From Gallaecimonas mangrovi (GTDB lineage: Bacteria > Pseudomonadota > Gammaproteobacteria > Enterobacterales > Gallaecimonadaceae), in assembly GCF_003367375.1 (NCBI RefSeq), contig NZ_CP031416.1:2611501-2675500 (forward strand): 64,000 bases of DNA, written 5' to 3'. Both the position numbers and the translations under genes were made by a program. How positions within the stretch are numbered: position 1 is the first letter of the stretch; each line of letters opens with the position of its first letter. Shown here in pieces: positions 36,116 through 44,546 of this stretch. Below the pieces are notes generated by a model. It was not told the DNA's origin and did no database searches. It saw nothing but the letters and a program-made list of their open reading frames with translations.

Positions 36116-36618
36116 TAGTTCTTCTCCGACTGATAGCACCACACCGAGTTGGCGCCATAAGACACTTTCTTCTCGGCAGTCATGCCAAGCTTTTCAGCAA
36201 CACGCACAGAGCGCGAATTGTCGGGGTGAATAAGGGCAATAATGCGCGCAAGCCCAAGCTCTGTGTGGCCATATTCCAATACTGCCTTACCCGCTTCGGT
36301 GATGAGCCCCTGGCCCCAAAAGGCCGGCAGAATACGATAGCCAAGCTCCGGCACATTAAATTCCGGTAAGAACTTGAGCCCACAAAAGCCAATCACTTCC
36401 CCACTGCTTTTAAGCTCAACGGCTAAGCGGCCATAACCATAGCGCTCGTAATCTGCCAACGGCGCGGCACGCAGCTTCTGCTCAGCTTCAGCGAGACTGT
36501 TAACAGGACCGGCTTCACCGGTATAACGCAGTACTTGCCTATCGGAGGTCATAGCGAAAAAGGCGGGCACGTCATCAAGGGTAAAGCGGCGTAAACGCAG
36601 CCTTGGGGTGTCTATCAT
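36115..36618 (-). CDS. GNAT-family N-acetyltransferase (RimJ/RimL type)
   Basis: 167 residues. TPRLRLRRFTLDDVPAFFAMTSD at the N-terminus and LGLARIIALIHPDNSRSVRVAEKLGM at the C-terminus are GNAT/RimL-like. The acetyl-CoA loop is present as RILPAFWGQGLITEAG. The target (protein N-terminus or small amine) is unknown. The start was moved to the ATG that begins the family domain; an upstream in-frame ATG is possible. Confidence 0.8.
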   Translation of the reverse strand: MIDTPRLRLRRFTLDDVPAFFAMTSDRQVLRYTGEAGPVNSLAEAEQKLRAAPLADYERYGYGRLAVELKSSGEVIGFCGLKFLPEFNVPELGYRILPAFWGQGLITEAGKAVLEYGHTELGLARIIALIHPDNSRSVRVAEKLGMTAEKKVSYGANSVWCYQSEKN

Positions 36619-36713
36619 CGGGGGAGCTCTGTCAGGCCAAAACGGCAAGCATACCAAAAGCCGGGCCTTGAGCTATAAAGAGGAAATCGACAAAAAATTG
36701 GCGGCCGTACGCT

Positions 36714-37094
36714 ATGGACCAACTGCCCTTTTCCATCAATGCCGAAGCTTTGCTGGTTTTCTCGTTGCTGCTGTTAGTGGGATACCTGCTGATAAAACAG
36801 CTTTTTTGCGTTTTTGTTGTGCGCTTTCATAAAGGCCGGGTGCGGGTAACAAAAGGCACTGTGCCCCCCGATTTTTTACGTGCATGCAAACGCTTGGCCG
36901 GCAACAGCCAAATAAAGGGCGCGGTTTTTGGCTACAAAACCCGCCTGGGTATTCAACTGTCGTTTTCGGCAAATTTTCCGCCACTGCTAAAAGACAGGGT
37001 GTTGTCGGCATTTCCCCACGAACGCATGGAACGCAGCTTTTTTCGCCGAAACATCAAGGAAGAACAAAAGCAGCGCCATAAAGATGGGATTTAA
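36714..37094 (+). CDS. DUF3634-type membrane-anchored protein
   Basis: 126 residues. An N-terminal hydrophobic segment (about 12-32) precedes a basic cytoplasmic domain; VRFHKGRVRVTKGTVPPDFLRACKRL matches the pattern of DUF3634 proteins of Vibrio and Shewanella, function unknown. It is monocistronic, closed by a bidirectional terminator. Confidence 0.65.
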   Translation: MDQLPFSINAEALLVFSLLLLVGYLLIKQLFCVFVVRFHKGRVRVTKGTVPPDFLRACKRLAGNSQIKGAVFGYKTRLGIQLSFSANFPPLLKDRVLSAFPHERMERSFFRRNIKEEQKQRHKDGI

Positions 37095-37121
37095 AAAAAG
37101 CGGCCAAGAGGCCGCTTTTTT
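37093..37121. terminator. Bidirectional terminator
   Basis: A-run, GCGGCC-AAGA-GGCCGC, T-run. It serves the DUF3634 gene and the convergent nuclease gene. Confidence 0.88.
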
Positions 37122-37135
37122 AATCACTCGCCGCA

Positions 37136-40100
37136 CTATTGCTGGCAAACACTGCCAGTAATGGCCGATGCCTGGCCTGTGCCTTGGCCAACAAAGCCGA
37201 ACTGCACCGTTTGACCGGGTTCCACTTTGCGGTTCCAGTCAAGGTGGCTGGCACTGTAGGGGCCGGAGCCAGACAGCGTGGCATTCCAGCTACCGGTAAT
37301 GGTGGAACCGTCAGTAAAGGACCAGCCCACTTGCCAACCATAGATGGGGCTGGAAGAGGTATTGGTGATGCTCACCGCCCCCTGGAAGCCGCCATCCCAA
37401 CTATTGGTTAGCGCATAACTGCACTGGGCTTGCGGCACCTGGGCGTCATCGTCGCCGCTATCACCGCTATCGCTGGGCACAGCGCAGATGTCACCGCTCA
37501 CCACAGTCGCCCGGCCATCACCGCTGGCAGTAAAGCCCACCTCTACCGAGTCGCCCGGGGCGATAGTGCTATTCCAGCTCAGATTGGTGGCGGTATAGGG
37601 GCCGCTACCACTGACATCGCCCCCCCAAGCACCCGACACTTGGCTGCCGTCTTTGTATCCCCATTTGACCTGCCAGCCACTGATGGGGCTGTCAGAGGTG
37701 TTGGTGATACGAATAGCGCCTTGGAAACCGCCCTGCCAGCTATTGGTAATGACGTGTTCACACATCGCCGGGGCTTTGGTTACCGGCCATTTCAGCGCCA
37801 CAACCACAGGGTCGTGGTCAGAGGAACTGAAAGGTCCTTCTGATTTAACGAGGCTGCCGCTGTAGTCATCTTCATAGGTCAGCAGGTTACTTTCAGCCGA
37901 GTTGATGTGCCAATCAGCAACAGCCGCTACTTTGCCAGCCAAGCTTTCGGTGGCAATCGCTTGGTCGAGCCTGCCAACCATACCGTCGTACTGATAGGAA
38001 TAGCTGTGGGTATCAACCAGGTTAACCAGCCCGTAGCCTTGGGTAACGGTGTGGCCAGCACTTTCATACAGCGTGGCCTCACGGGTGTCACCAAAGTAGG
38101 TGTCGTGAGCGGTTTTAATATCGCGATCCAGGCTTGGGATCTGGGTCATTACCAGAATGGGATCTTCACTGCCGTAGGTATTAAAGTCGCCCAAAATTAA
38201 GGTTGGCGTAGCAGACGCCAGCACATGCTCGGCCAGGATACTGGCTTCGGTATTACGCAGCTCGTTACAGCTGCCCTGGCCACCTTCATCAACACCTTCT
38301 TCGTCTTCGGCGCAGCTTGAGCCTTTAGAGCGGAAGTGGTTAATGGCAACCCGGAAGGCATCACCTGCCACACTGCCGTCAACAACGCGCTTAAAGCTTT
38401 GCAAAATGCTGGGGCGGCCCCCATGGTGCACATCTTCGGTGCCGTCATCATCGACGGTTATCTGGTTTGGCATATCCAGAATATCCAGGTCGCCAACCGG
38501 GCTTACCATGGCAGGGCGATACAAAATGACCGAGGTCACCGCATCGGTACCCACAGTGCCACCATCGGCTGGCACTACTACCGCGTATTGCTTGTCTTCT
38601 GGCAGTTCATCGTTAAGGGCGGTAAGCAGGCTTTGAATGGCCGAATTTTCACCAAAGCCGTTATTTTCTACCTCAACAAGCCCCAATACGTCGGCATCAA
38701 TGGCTAAAAGCGCATTGACGATTTTGCTGCGCTGCAGCACAAAATCAGCCTCGGTAGTGGCACCGCGGTTAGTGCCTAAGGGGTTGGCGTCGCCACCGAC
38801 AGCATCATTGAAAAAGTTTTCAATGTTGAAGCTGGCAACACGCAAGTCACCTTCGGCCGTTAATACCGGCGCGGCGGTTCGGTCATCCAAGTGCACAAAG
38901 TCGCTTGCACTCAGGGTTTGATTATCCCCCACCACCAACCGGTAGTTGCTGTAGGAATAAGCCATAACGCCAGTGAGGTTAGTCACTCTGTCGGCCACCC
39001 GAATATAGCCTTGGGAAGCGTCGAAACCGGGGAAATAGGGAATAACGCCATTCGCCGGTTTGGCATCGGTATCAATGTAAAGGGTGCGGGCCGTATTACT
39101 GCTGGTCAGAGCCTCGGCTTCATCGGTTAGCGCCGGGTAAAGCTCGGTTGGCTGATAAAGAGGACCGCCGTAGGCCAGCATCATGTTATTGCGTGACGAG
39201 TCATAGTCGTAACTAAAAGGACGCGTCACTTGCATGTCGGAGCTGTCGGTTAGCGTCACCAACATTCCTTCGACTTTTTCCATAGAGCCCGCGACATCTT
39301 CAGGGTCGATGTTCAGCGGCGTGGCCTGAACGGCAGGCAGGTCATCGCTGGCCTTACCAAAGCTGTCCATCACAATTTCGGTGAAGTTGTAATACTCCTC
39401 GACCAGGCCTTGTACACAGACGGCATCGCCTACGGCAATGGAGCTGTCGGGGGCTGAGCCGGTGTAAACAAAGATACCGTCAGAGGTATTGGCGTTACCG
39501 TCACCGGCGCCGTCTTGCAAGAAAAAGCCCTTAAACAGGCCTGACACCACCTTCGTTACCCGCCCTTCGGTGATAACAGGTGCGTCGCTATAGTAGCTGC
39601 CGTCAGCCACCAGCGGCGAGCTGGCGCCGTCACCTTGAATACTGGGAATGGTTTGGTAGCCGTCGGTTGGACACACCAAACTGGCACTGTCATCGTCGCC
39701 ATCATCGCCTTCGCCGCTGCTATCACAGGCATCAAGGCCGGAGCAGCCCAGACCGTCAAAGGTGTCTTGGTCAAATTGCTGCCATTGGCTGAAATCAAAG
39801 GTCGTGGTAGCGCCGGCACTGGTGTCACGGCGTAGGGTGTGGTTTAGGGTAGAGATACTGCCGTCATCACTGGTGAAGGCACTGCCTGGGTCAACCCCGA
39901 TGGTGCCAATCACATCAACAATTTCGCCGTCTTTTTCTAAGGCCACGGCATCGTCACCATTAAAGTTGACGGAGCCAGAACGAATGTCAGCATTAATGCT
40001 GTCGTCAGCGCTGGTATGTGCAAGCACTAGGCTGGCGCCAGCGGCAAGCGTGCCGGATAAGGCAATGCGGGTACTGGTTGTACTGGCGCCGTTAAAGAAG

Positions 40101-40267
40101 ACGGCAACGTCCATCCCCTCCAGGCTTGCCGACTCAGAACCAGTATTGGTGATTTCAAGGGCCTTGTTGTAACTGCTGCCCTCCACGTACTCACTAAAGA
40201 GCACATCGGCGCTGGCGCATTGGCTTATTAATGCCAAGGTCGCCAACAAAGCGGTTTGTTTAAGCAT
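37136..40267 (-). CDS. Secreted ExeM/NucH-type nuclease with two C-terminal CBM2-like modules
   Basis: 1043 residues, probably exported then secreted. Signal peptide 1-20 (cleavage ASA-D); lamin-tail domain about 21-130; OB-fold about 229-330; endonuclease/exonuclease/phosphatase domain about 474-827 with SFNIENFF, VEVENNG, INHFRSKG, LGDFNTYG and SSDHDPVV, covering the usual catalytic Asn, Glu, His, Asp and His. It ends in two similar ~93-residue modules (836-928 and 949-1041), each starting and ending in Cys with three regularly placed Trp (NSWxGGFQGA, GWQV, L-W-N/D), the pattern of family 2 carbohydrate-binding modules. No GlyGly-CTERM sorting tail is seen, unlike many Shewanella homologues. 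Linkers are Ser/Asp-rich. An acidic loop (661-668) is Glu/Gly-rich. Confidence 0.85.
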   Translation of the reverse strand: MLKQTALLATLALISQCASADVLFSEYVEGSSYNKALEITNTGSESASLEGMDVAVFFNGASTTSTRIALSGTLAAGASLVLAHTSADDSINADIRSGSVNFNGDDAVALEKDGEIVDVIGTIGVDPGSAFTSDDGSISTLNHTLRRDTSAGATTTFDFSQWQQFDQDTFDGLGCSGLDACDSSGEGDDGDDDSASLVCPTDGYQTIPSIQGDGASSPLVADGSYYSDAPVITEGRVTKVVSGLFKGFFLQDGAGDGNANTSDGIFVYTGSAPDSSIAVGDAVCVQGLVEEYYNFTEIVMDSFGKASDDLPAVQATPLNIDPEDVAGSMEKVEGMLVTLTDSSDMQVTRPFSYDYDSSRNNMMLAYGGPLYQPTELYPALTDEAEALTSSNTARTLYIDTDAKPANGVIPYFPGFDASQGYIRVADRVTNLTGVMAYSYSNYRLVVGDNQTLSASDFVHLDDRTAAPVLTAEGDLRVASFNIENFFNDAVGGDANPLGTNRGATTEADFVLQRSKIVNALLAIDADVLGLVEVENNGFGENSAIQSLLTALNDELPEDKQYAVVVPADGGTVGTDAVTSVILYRPAMVSPVGDLDILDMPNQITVDDDGTEDVHHGGRPSILQSFKRVVDGSVAGDAFRVAINHFRSKGSSCAEDEEGVDEGGQGSCNELRNTEASILAEHVLASATPTLILGDFNTYGSEDPILVMTQIPSLDRDIKTAHDTYFGDTREATLYESAGHTVTQGYGLVNLVDTHSYSYQYDGMVGRLDQAIATESLAGKVAAVADWHINSAESNLLTYEDDYSGSLVKSEGPFSSSDHDPVVVALKWPVTKAPAMCEHVITNSWQGGFQGAIRITNTSDSPISGWQVKWGYKDGSQVSGAWGGDVSGSGPYTATNLSWNSTIAPGDSVEVGFTASGDGRATVVSGDICAVPSDSGDSGDDDAQVPQAQCSYALTNSWDGGFQGAVSITNTSSSPIYGWQVGWSFTDGSTITGSWNATLSGSGPYSASHLDWNRKVEPGQTVQFGFVGQGTGQASAITGSVCQQ

Positions 40268-40527
40268 GGTGTTTATCCTGTTAAATATTTTTATTCCTGC
40301 GCCGCCATTATCACAAAGAAACCTTTTTACAACACACAAGCAGCACTGCAACTTATTGATGCAGAGCCCATTTCTGTAAATTTGTGAAATAAATAAGGCT
40401 GGCAACGGTCTTTTTTAACATCGCTGTGTGACAACAGCGCGACACCCAAACACCCGCCGGTTTGAGGGGGACCCGTCCCCTATGCTAGGCTCAGCCCTTT
40501 AATCGCACCGAATATAGGGGTCACAAC

Positions 40528-41010
40528 ATGACCATCAGCAAAAACAAGGTAGTGACTATCCACTACACACTTAAAGACGACGCTGGCGCTGTACTGGACA
40601 GCTCATCTGGCGGTGAGCCTCTGGTATACCTACACGGTCATGGCAACCTCATCCCCGGTCTGGAATCACAATTGGAAGGCCAAGACCAAGGCGCCAAACT
40701 GGAAGTCAGCGTTGCGCCGGAAGACGGCTACGGCCCTTACCATCAAGAACTGGTGCAAGAAGTGCCACGTAGCGCTTTCCAAGGCGTCGATGACATCGAA
40801 GCCGGCATGCGGTTTACCGCACAAACCGATGCGGGCCCGCGCACTGTTGTGGTTCGCGAAGTCACCGACGAAACCGTTACCGTTGATGGTAACCACCCGC
40901 TGGCAGGCCAGTTCCTGCACTTTGCGGTAGAAATTGTTGAGCTGCGTGACGCCGAAGAAGAAGAACTTTCTCACGGTCACGTACACGGCGCTGGTGGCCA
41001 CCAGCACTGA
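40528..41010 (+). CDS. SlyD-like FKBP-type peptidyl-prolyl isomerase (copy 2)
   Basis: 160 residues with the same architecture as the copy at 30.3 kb: FKBP core (VVTIHYTLKDDAGAVLDSSSGGEPLVYLHGHGNLIPGLESQLEGQ), insert-in-flap region, and a shorter His-containing tail (HGHVHGAGGHQH). The two are related but clearly diverged. Monocistronic, with a terminator immediately after the stop. A cytoplasmic foldase role is inferred from the family. Confidence 0.92.
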   Translation: MTISKNKVVTIHYTLKDDAGAVLDSSSGGEPLVYLHGHGNLIPGLESQLEGQDQGAKLEVSVAPEDGYGPYHQELVQEVPRSAFQGVDDIEAGMRFTAQTDAGPRTVVVREVTDETVTVDGNHPLAGQFLHFAVEIVELRDAEEEELSHGHVHGAGGHQH

Positions 41011-41011
41011 T

Positions 41012-41040
41012 AAAAAAGCCCGCGCAAGCGGGCTTTTTTT
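41012..41040 (+). terminator. Terminator after FKBP copy 2
   Basis: AGCCCGC-GCAA-GCGGGCT with A-run before and eight T's after. Confidence 0.9.
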
Positions 41041-41180
41041 TGCTCGACTATCAAGCCATTAACCCAATCTAAGGGGTTGGGCCAAACCTGCTAGGCACGC
41101 TTTTTCGCAGCTAACCGCGGTTTGTCGCATCGTCTGTAAAATTCGATGACGAGCACTAGGCATTGGGCTACTATCTGCCC

Positions 41181-42047
41181 ATGCTAAAACAAAGTATCCT
41201 TCTGATCCTGCTTGCCATTTTTTCTGCGTCTACCCTGGCAGAACCGGCACTTTGGCAGGTAAATACCCCCGGCGGTGGCCAGTTCTGGCTACTGGGCTCC
41301 ATTCATGTTGGCAAAGCCGACAACAGCCATGATCTTGAACGCATTGCCAAGCGACTGCCGAAGGTCAACACCTTGCTACAAGAGCTGGCACCAAGCGAAT
41401 TAACGCCGCCCAAAATGCAAGCCGCCGCCATGCGCTACGGCATTTTGCGCCAAGGAACCCTGGCTGATGTGTTGTCTGCTAGCGCCTACCAACAACTTGA
41501 AACCCTGGCCGCCGACTATGGTTTGCCAATGGACCAACTCAACCGCACCCGCCCCTGGTTTGCCATGATGTCACTGATGCAAGCGGCATTGGCAACCCAG
41601 CATTACAACCCCAACCTGGGCATTGACAATCAAATGCTCGCCATTGCCAAGGCCAGGGGTTGGCAGTTAAAGGGCCTGGAAACCGTTGACCGGCAATTTA
41701 AGGCGCTGGCATCTACCGACGCCTATGCCGACCAGATGGTTGATGAAAGTGTTGATGAAATGCATACCCTAGATAGCACCCTAGCACCGATGCTAACGGC
41801 CTGGGAGAAAGGCCAGTTAACGCAGTTAGACCAGCTTTGCCCGCTAAACCAGGGCACGGGAGCTGCCTACCAGAACATGCACGACGCCACCTTAAAACTG
41901 CGTAACCAGGAATGGGTGCCAAAGCTGTTGAAAACCGCCAAAGGGGATAACACCCTGGTGGTAGTGGGGCTGGGCCACATTATCTGCCAAGACAATGTAC
42001 TGAGCCTGCTTAAAGCCAAAGGGGCCAAGGTAGAACGACTGCAATGA
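41181..42047 (+). CDS. TraB/GumN family protein
   Basis: 288 residues with a signal peptide (about 1-18, ending TLA-E). The family motif near the N-terminus is WLLGSIHVGKADN, and the C-terminal NTLVVVGLGHIICQDNVLSLLKAKGAKV carries the second conserved GxGH. The fold is that of TiKi-like metalloproteins (a GX2H motif pair). Probably periplasmic; biochemical role in bacteria is not established. It overlaps the next gene by 4 bp (ATGA). Confidence 0.85.
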   Translation: MLKQSILLILLAIFSASTLAEPALWQVNTPGGGQFWLLGSIHVGKADNSHDLERIAKRLPKVNTLLQELAPSELTPPKMQAAAMRYGILRQGTLADVLSASAYQQLETLAADYGLPMDQLNRTRPWFAMMSLMQAALATQHYNPNLGIDNQMLAIAKARGWQLKGLETVDRQFKALASTDAYADQMVDESVDEMHTLDSTLAPMLTAWEKGQLTQLDQLCPLNQGTGAAYQNMHDATLKLRNQEWVPKLLKTAKGDNTLVVVGLGHIICQDNVLSLLKAKGAKVERLQ

Positions 42048-42847
42048 GCGAAAGGTTACGTCTGCTGAGTGAATATCGCGCCCTTTGGGCAACAGCGCCT
42101 GTGGCCTGGAAGGCCGATTACCCGGTGCTGTTTCAGCTAATACAACAAGAAGCGCGCCATCCGCTGCTGCACCAGAATCAAATTCGCCCAACGCCATTTT
42201 TGGATGAGCTGCCTTGGCTGAGCCGGCTTAACCGCCATTTATCGGCAGAAAATCCCCGCATCGACGATTTAGCCACCGCCGTAAAACCGCTACTGCAGAC
42301 CGAGCCCAAGGTGTTGCTGGAATGGGGCCAGGCCTTGTTGCCACCGCAGGCTGGCATGGAGCTTATCAACATTGCCCCGACCGCGCCCAAAGGCGAAGGC
42401 AGGCAATGGTTTGCGGCTGACCTTAATAGCGCCGAGGCCTTTGAACCCCTGCGCGGCCAGCGCCAGTTGCTGGCGCTGGGTATTGGCCTAGAAGAGGCGC
42501 AGCAATTGCTGTTAAAGGGCACCGAAAGGCGGCTGCCAGCAATGGTGCTGGCCATCAAGGATTATCACCTGATTAACACCTCCAGCTACACGCCGCTGGA
42601 GCAACAAGACATGCCCGACATTCCCATGGGCACCTTGCGTATCTTGTCGATGACCGCCGAAGAAGCTGCAAAAGATTGGCCAAACCGGCTACTGCGCTGG
42701 TTATTCCGCCCGGCGCTGCGCCAAGCCATTTTTGAAGACTTAGCCAGCTTTGCCAGAAAGGAAGGTTACCAAGCCGACATTCAGCCGCTGCCCACCATTC
42801 AGGGCCGGCAAGTTCACGCCTTAGTGATGGTAAGAAAAGGGCCCTAG
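42044..42847 (+). CDS. Unrecognised 267-residue protein coupled to the TraB-family gene
   Basis: I do not recognise a domain. The protein is soluble and has no signal peptide. It is rich in Leu, Ala, Gln and Trp, with a predicted helical first half (LSEYRALWATAPVAWKADYPVLFQLIQQEARHPLL). The rest alternates strands and helices (PKVLLEWGQALL, RQLLALGIGLEEAQQLL, PAMVLAIKDYHLINTSSYTPLE). It shares a 4-bp overlap with the TraB-family gene and overlaps the convergent alpha/beta hydrolase by 4 bp through nested stop codons (CTAG). The pair probably forms a two-gene operon. Confidence 0.75.
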   Translation: MSERLRLLSEYRALWATAPVAWKADYPVLFQLIQQEARHPLLHQNQIRPTPFLDELPWLSRLNRHLSAENPRIDDLATAVKPLLQTEPKVLLEWGQALLPPQAGMELINIAPTAPKGEGRQWFAADLNSAEAFEPLRGQRQLLALGIGLEEAQQLLLKGTERRLPAMVLAIKDYHLINTSSYTPLEQQDMPDIPMGTLRILSMTAEEAAKDWPNRLLRWLFRPALRQAIFEDLASFARKEGYQADIQPLPTIQGRQVHALVMVRKGP

Positions 42848-43797
42848 CCGTTAAAAAACGCCCACAGGGTGGCAAGGGTCACCAACCGGTATTCGTCACT
42901 TTCAAGCAGCAATTCATGCCAGCCACCCGCCACCCGGTCTAAACGGCCATTAGGTAACGCCGCCACAAAGGCTTGTTGCCCTTCCAGACTCACCACTTTG
43001 TCGTCCCCGGCGGCGATCACCAGCACCGGCACCTTGATGTTGCAGGCATTGGCAATAGCTTTATCCATCGCTAAAAAAGCGGCATTAAGCCACTGCGCCG
43101 ACGGGCCGCCAAGGCGGGCGCCGGGTATTTCATCAAGCCAGTCCATGCAGCGCTCATAGCGCACTTTTGAATGGCTCAACTCGTTGTCTTCAAAGGCCCG
43201 GCGCAAGTATGGCCCGGCGGTGGGCACATAACGCGGCTGGCCCCGCTTTTTGTCTTGCTGACTTTGCCAGCGCGCCATACTGCGCGCGACCCACTGCGGA
43301 AACGGATTGGTGTGAATAGCGAACATTGGCGACACCATCACCACCTTTTTAAAAGGATGGGGGTAGCGCTCTAATAACAGCGCACTGATGCAGCCGCCCA
43401 TGGAGTGGGCCAGCAACCAGTGCTGCTCATAGCCCAGTGGCACCACTACCTTTTGTACAAAGTGGTCAAGGTCAGCGGCGTAATGCTCAAAATCATCCAC
43501 ATAGCCTAAATGGCTATCTTCGGTCATGCGGCTGGACAGCCCCTGGCCACGGTGATCAAGAGCCGCGACCGCAACGCCTTTTTGGCCTAGCTCATAAATC
43601 AGTTCTTGGTATTTGATGACACTTTCGGTGCGCCCGGAGCTTAATACCAGCAGTGTGCTGGCGCCTTCGGGCAGGAATAAGCGGTAATGCAAGGTAACAC
43701 CATCAACACCTTGCAATTGGCCTTGCTGGCCAGCGTCGAAGTAGTGGCGAATATCGCCAGGATACTGGTTTTGAAACTGGGCCTCAGTTAGCCACAT
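42844..43797 (-). CDS. Alpha/beta hydrolase, lysophospholipase (PldB) type
   Basis: 317 residues. The fold is set by the nucleophile elbow HSMGG in WLLAHSMGGCISALLL (catalytic Ser). The Asp and His would be in VIAAGDDKVV and GGWHELLLE. The N-terminal FPGD-like region (FQNQYPGDIRHYFDAGQQGQLQGVDGVTLHYRLF) is like the PldB/YhcK monoacylglycerol lipase group. No signal peptide, so probably cytoplasmic or membrane-associated. A lysophospholipase role is inferred. Confidence 0.85.
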   Translation of the reverse strand: MWLTEAQFQNQYPGDIRHYFDAGQQGQLQGVDGVTLHYRLFLPEGASTLLVLSSGRTESVIKYQELIYELGQKGVAVAALDHRGQGLSSRMTEDSHLGYVDDFEHYAADLDHFVQKVVVPLGYEQHWLLAHSMGGCISALLLERYPHPFKKVVMVSPMFAIHTNPFPQWVARSMARWQSQQDKKRGQPRYVPTAGPYLRRAFEDNELSHSKVRYERCMDWLDEIPGARLGGPSAQWLNAAFLAMDKAIANACNIKVPVLVIAAGDDKVVSLEGQQAFVAALPNGRLDRVAGGWHELLLESDEYRLVTLATLWAFFNG

Positions 43798-43816
43798 AAA
43801 CGCCGGTTCCTAGAAA

Positions 43817-43845
43817 AACAAAAAAGGCAGCCCATAGGCTGCCTT
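43817..43845 (-). terminator. Terminator of the tRNA-Pro pair
   Basis: AAGGCAGCC-TATG-GGCTGCCTT on the minus strand followed by T-run, 6 bp past the tRNA CCA end. Confidence 0.85.
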
Positions 43846-43850
43846 ATTAT

Positions 43851-43927
43851 TGGTCGGAAAGACAGGATTTGAACCTGCGACCCCTACGTCCCGAACGTAG
43901 TGCTCTACCAAGCTGAGCTACTTTCCG
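43851..43927 (-). tRNA. tRNA-Pro (anticodon CGG), downstream copy
   Basis: 77 bases with encoded CCA. Acceptor CGGAAAG/CTTTCCG is fully paired; the anticodon loop TTCGGGA reads CCG codons; T-arm GCAGG/CCTGT around TTCAAAT. It is identical to the copy 116 bp upstream. Confidence 0.95.
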
Positions 43928-43966
43928 TTGCCTGCCCAAGGGGCACTGCAAATTCATCAAAACTCT

Positions 43967-44043
43967 TGGTCGGAAAGACAGGATTTGAACCTGCGACCCC
44001 TACGTCCCGAACGTAGTGCTCTACCAAGCTGAGCTACTTTCCG
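43967..44043 (-). tRNA. tRNA-Pro (anticodon CGG), upstream copy
   Basis: Identical 77 bases to the other copy. The 39-base spacer has no promoter or terminator, so both are probably processed from one transcript. Confidence 0.95.
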
Positions 44044-44057
44044 ATTTAACGGCGTGC

Positions 44058-44085
44058 ATTATAGCGCTCTGCACTTGGCATTCAA
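44058..44085 (-). promoter_or_regulatory. Promoter of the tRNA-Pro pair
   Basis: Minus-strand TTGAAT, 16-base spacer, TATAAT; 14 bp before the tRNA 5' end. Confidence 0.75.
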
Positions 44086-44546
44086 GCAAAAGCCAGCCCC
44101 GGCTCATTCCTCTGCTGAAAAATCACCCAAGTCACTCACCTGACTGATAAAATTAGCCCCGCACAAGGCGGGGCAAAGGTCTGTTGTCAGAGGCGGGTAA
44201 AACCACAAATAACGCGGGGGCTATAAGACATCGGCCGTCACTGACAAACGGCACTACCCCAGGGGTGAAGAAAAGTCAGATCGCCGGCTCAAAGGAATTT
44301 GTCATTCTCTTGATGACATCACACGGTCAAGCTAGTCCGTCCAGGTTGGGTATACTCCCTGTTGCCTGGCAACGAGAAATCATGTTCTGCTGATGATTTA
44401 TTGATCTGCTCCAACCCTGATATGGTAGTACGACAAGGGTTGGGTTTTGGCGCCGCACGTCTGCAGCGCCACCTGAATATAAACAAAACCAAAAAGTGCA
44501 TTCAAGCAAAAAATAACAACTGGGAAACACATCTAAGGGAATGGCC
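44086..44546. other. Intergenic region without a protein gene
   Basis: Contains a GCCCCGC/GCGGGGC hairpin (44156-44174), a TATACT -10-like box (44351-44356), a GTTGCCTGGCAAC palindrome (44361-44373) and a hairpin (44411-44443, CCAACCCT/AGGGTTGG) followed by a short T-run. Short frames here look spurious. The last features may mark a small RNA. Confidence 0.5.

Noticed and set aside
41090-41110. Sigma-54-like TAGGCACG followed by TTTTTCGC upstream of the TraB-family gene
   Set aside because: The GG to GC spacing is 11 rather than 10 bases and the -12 element is poor, so it is not supported as an RpoN promoter.
44184-44393. Small 69-codon frame in the gap after the tRNA-Pro pair
   Set aside because: No RBS, composition and residue pattern unlike a protein, and it crosses hairpin and promoter-like elements.
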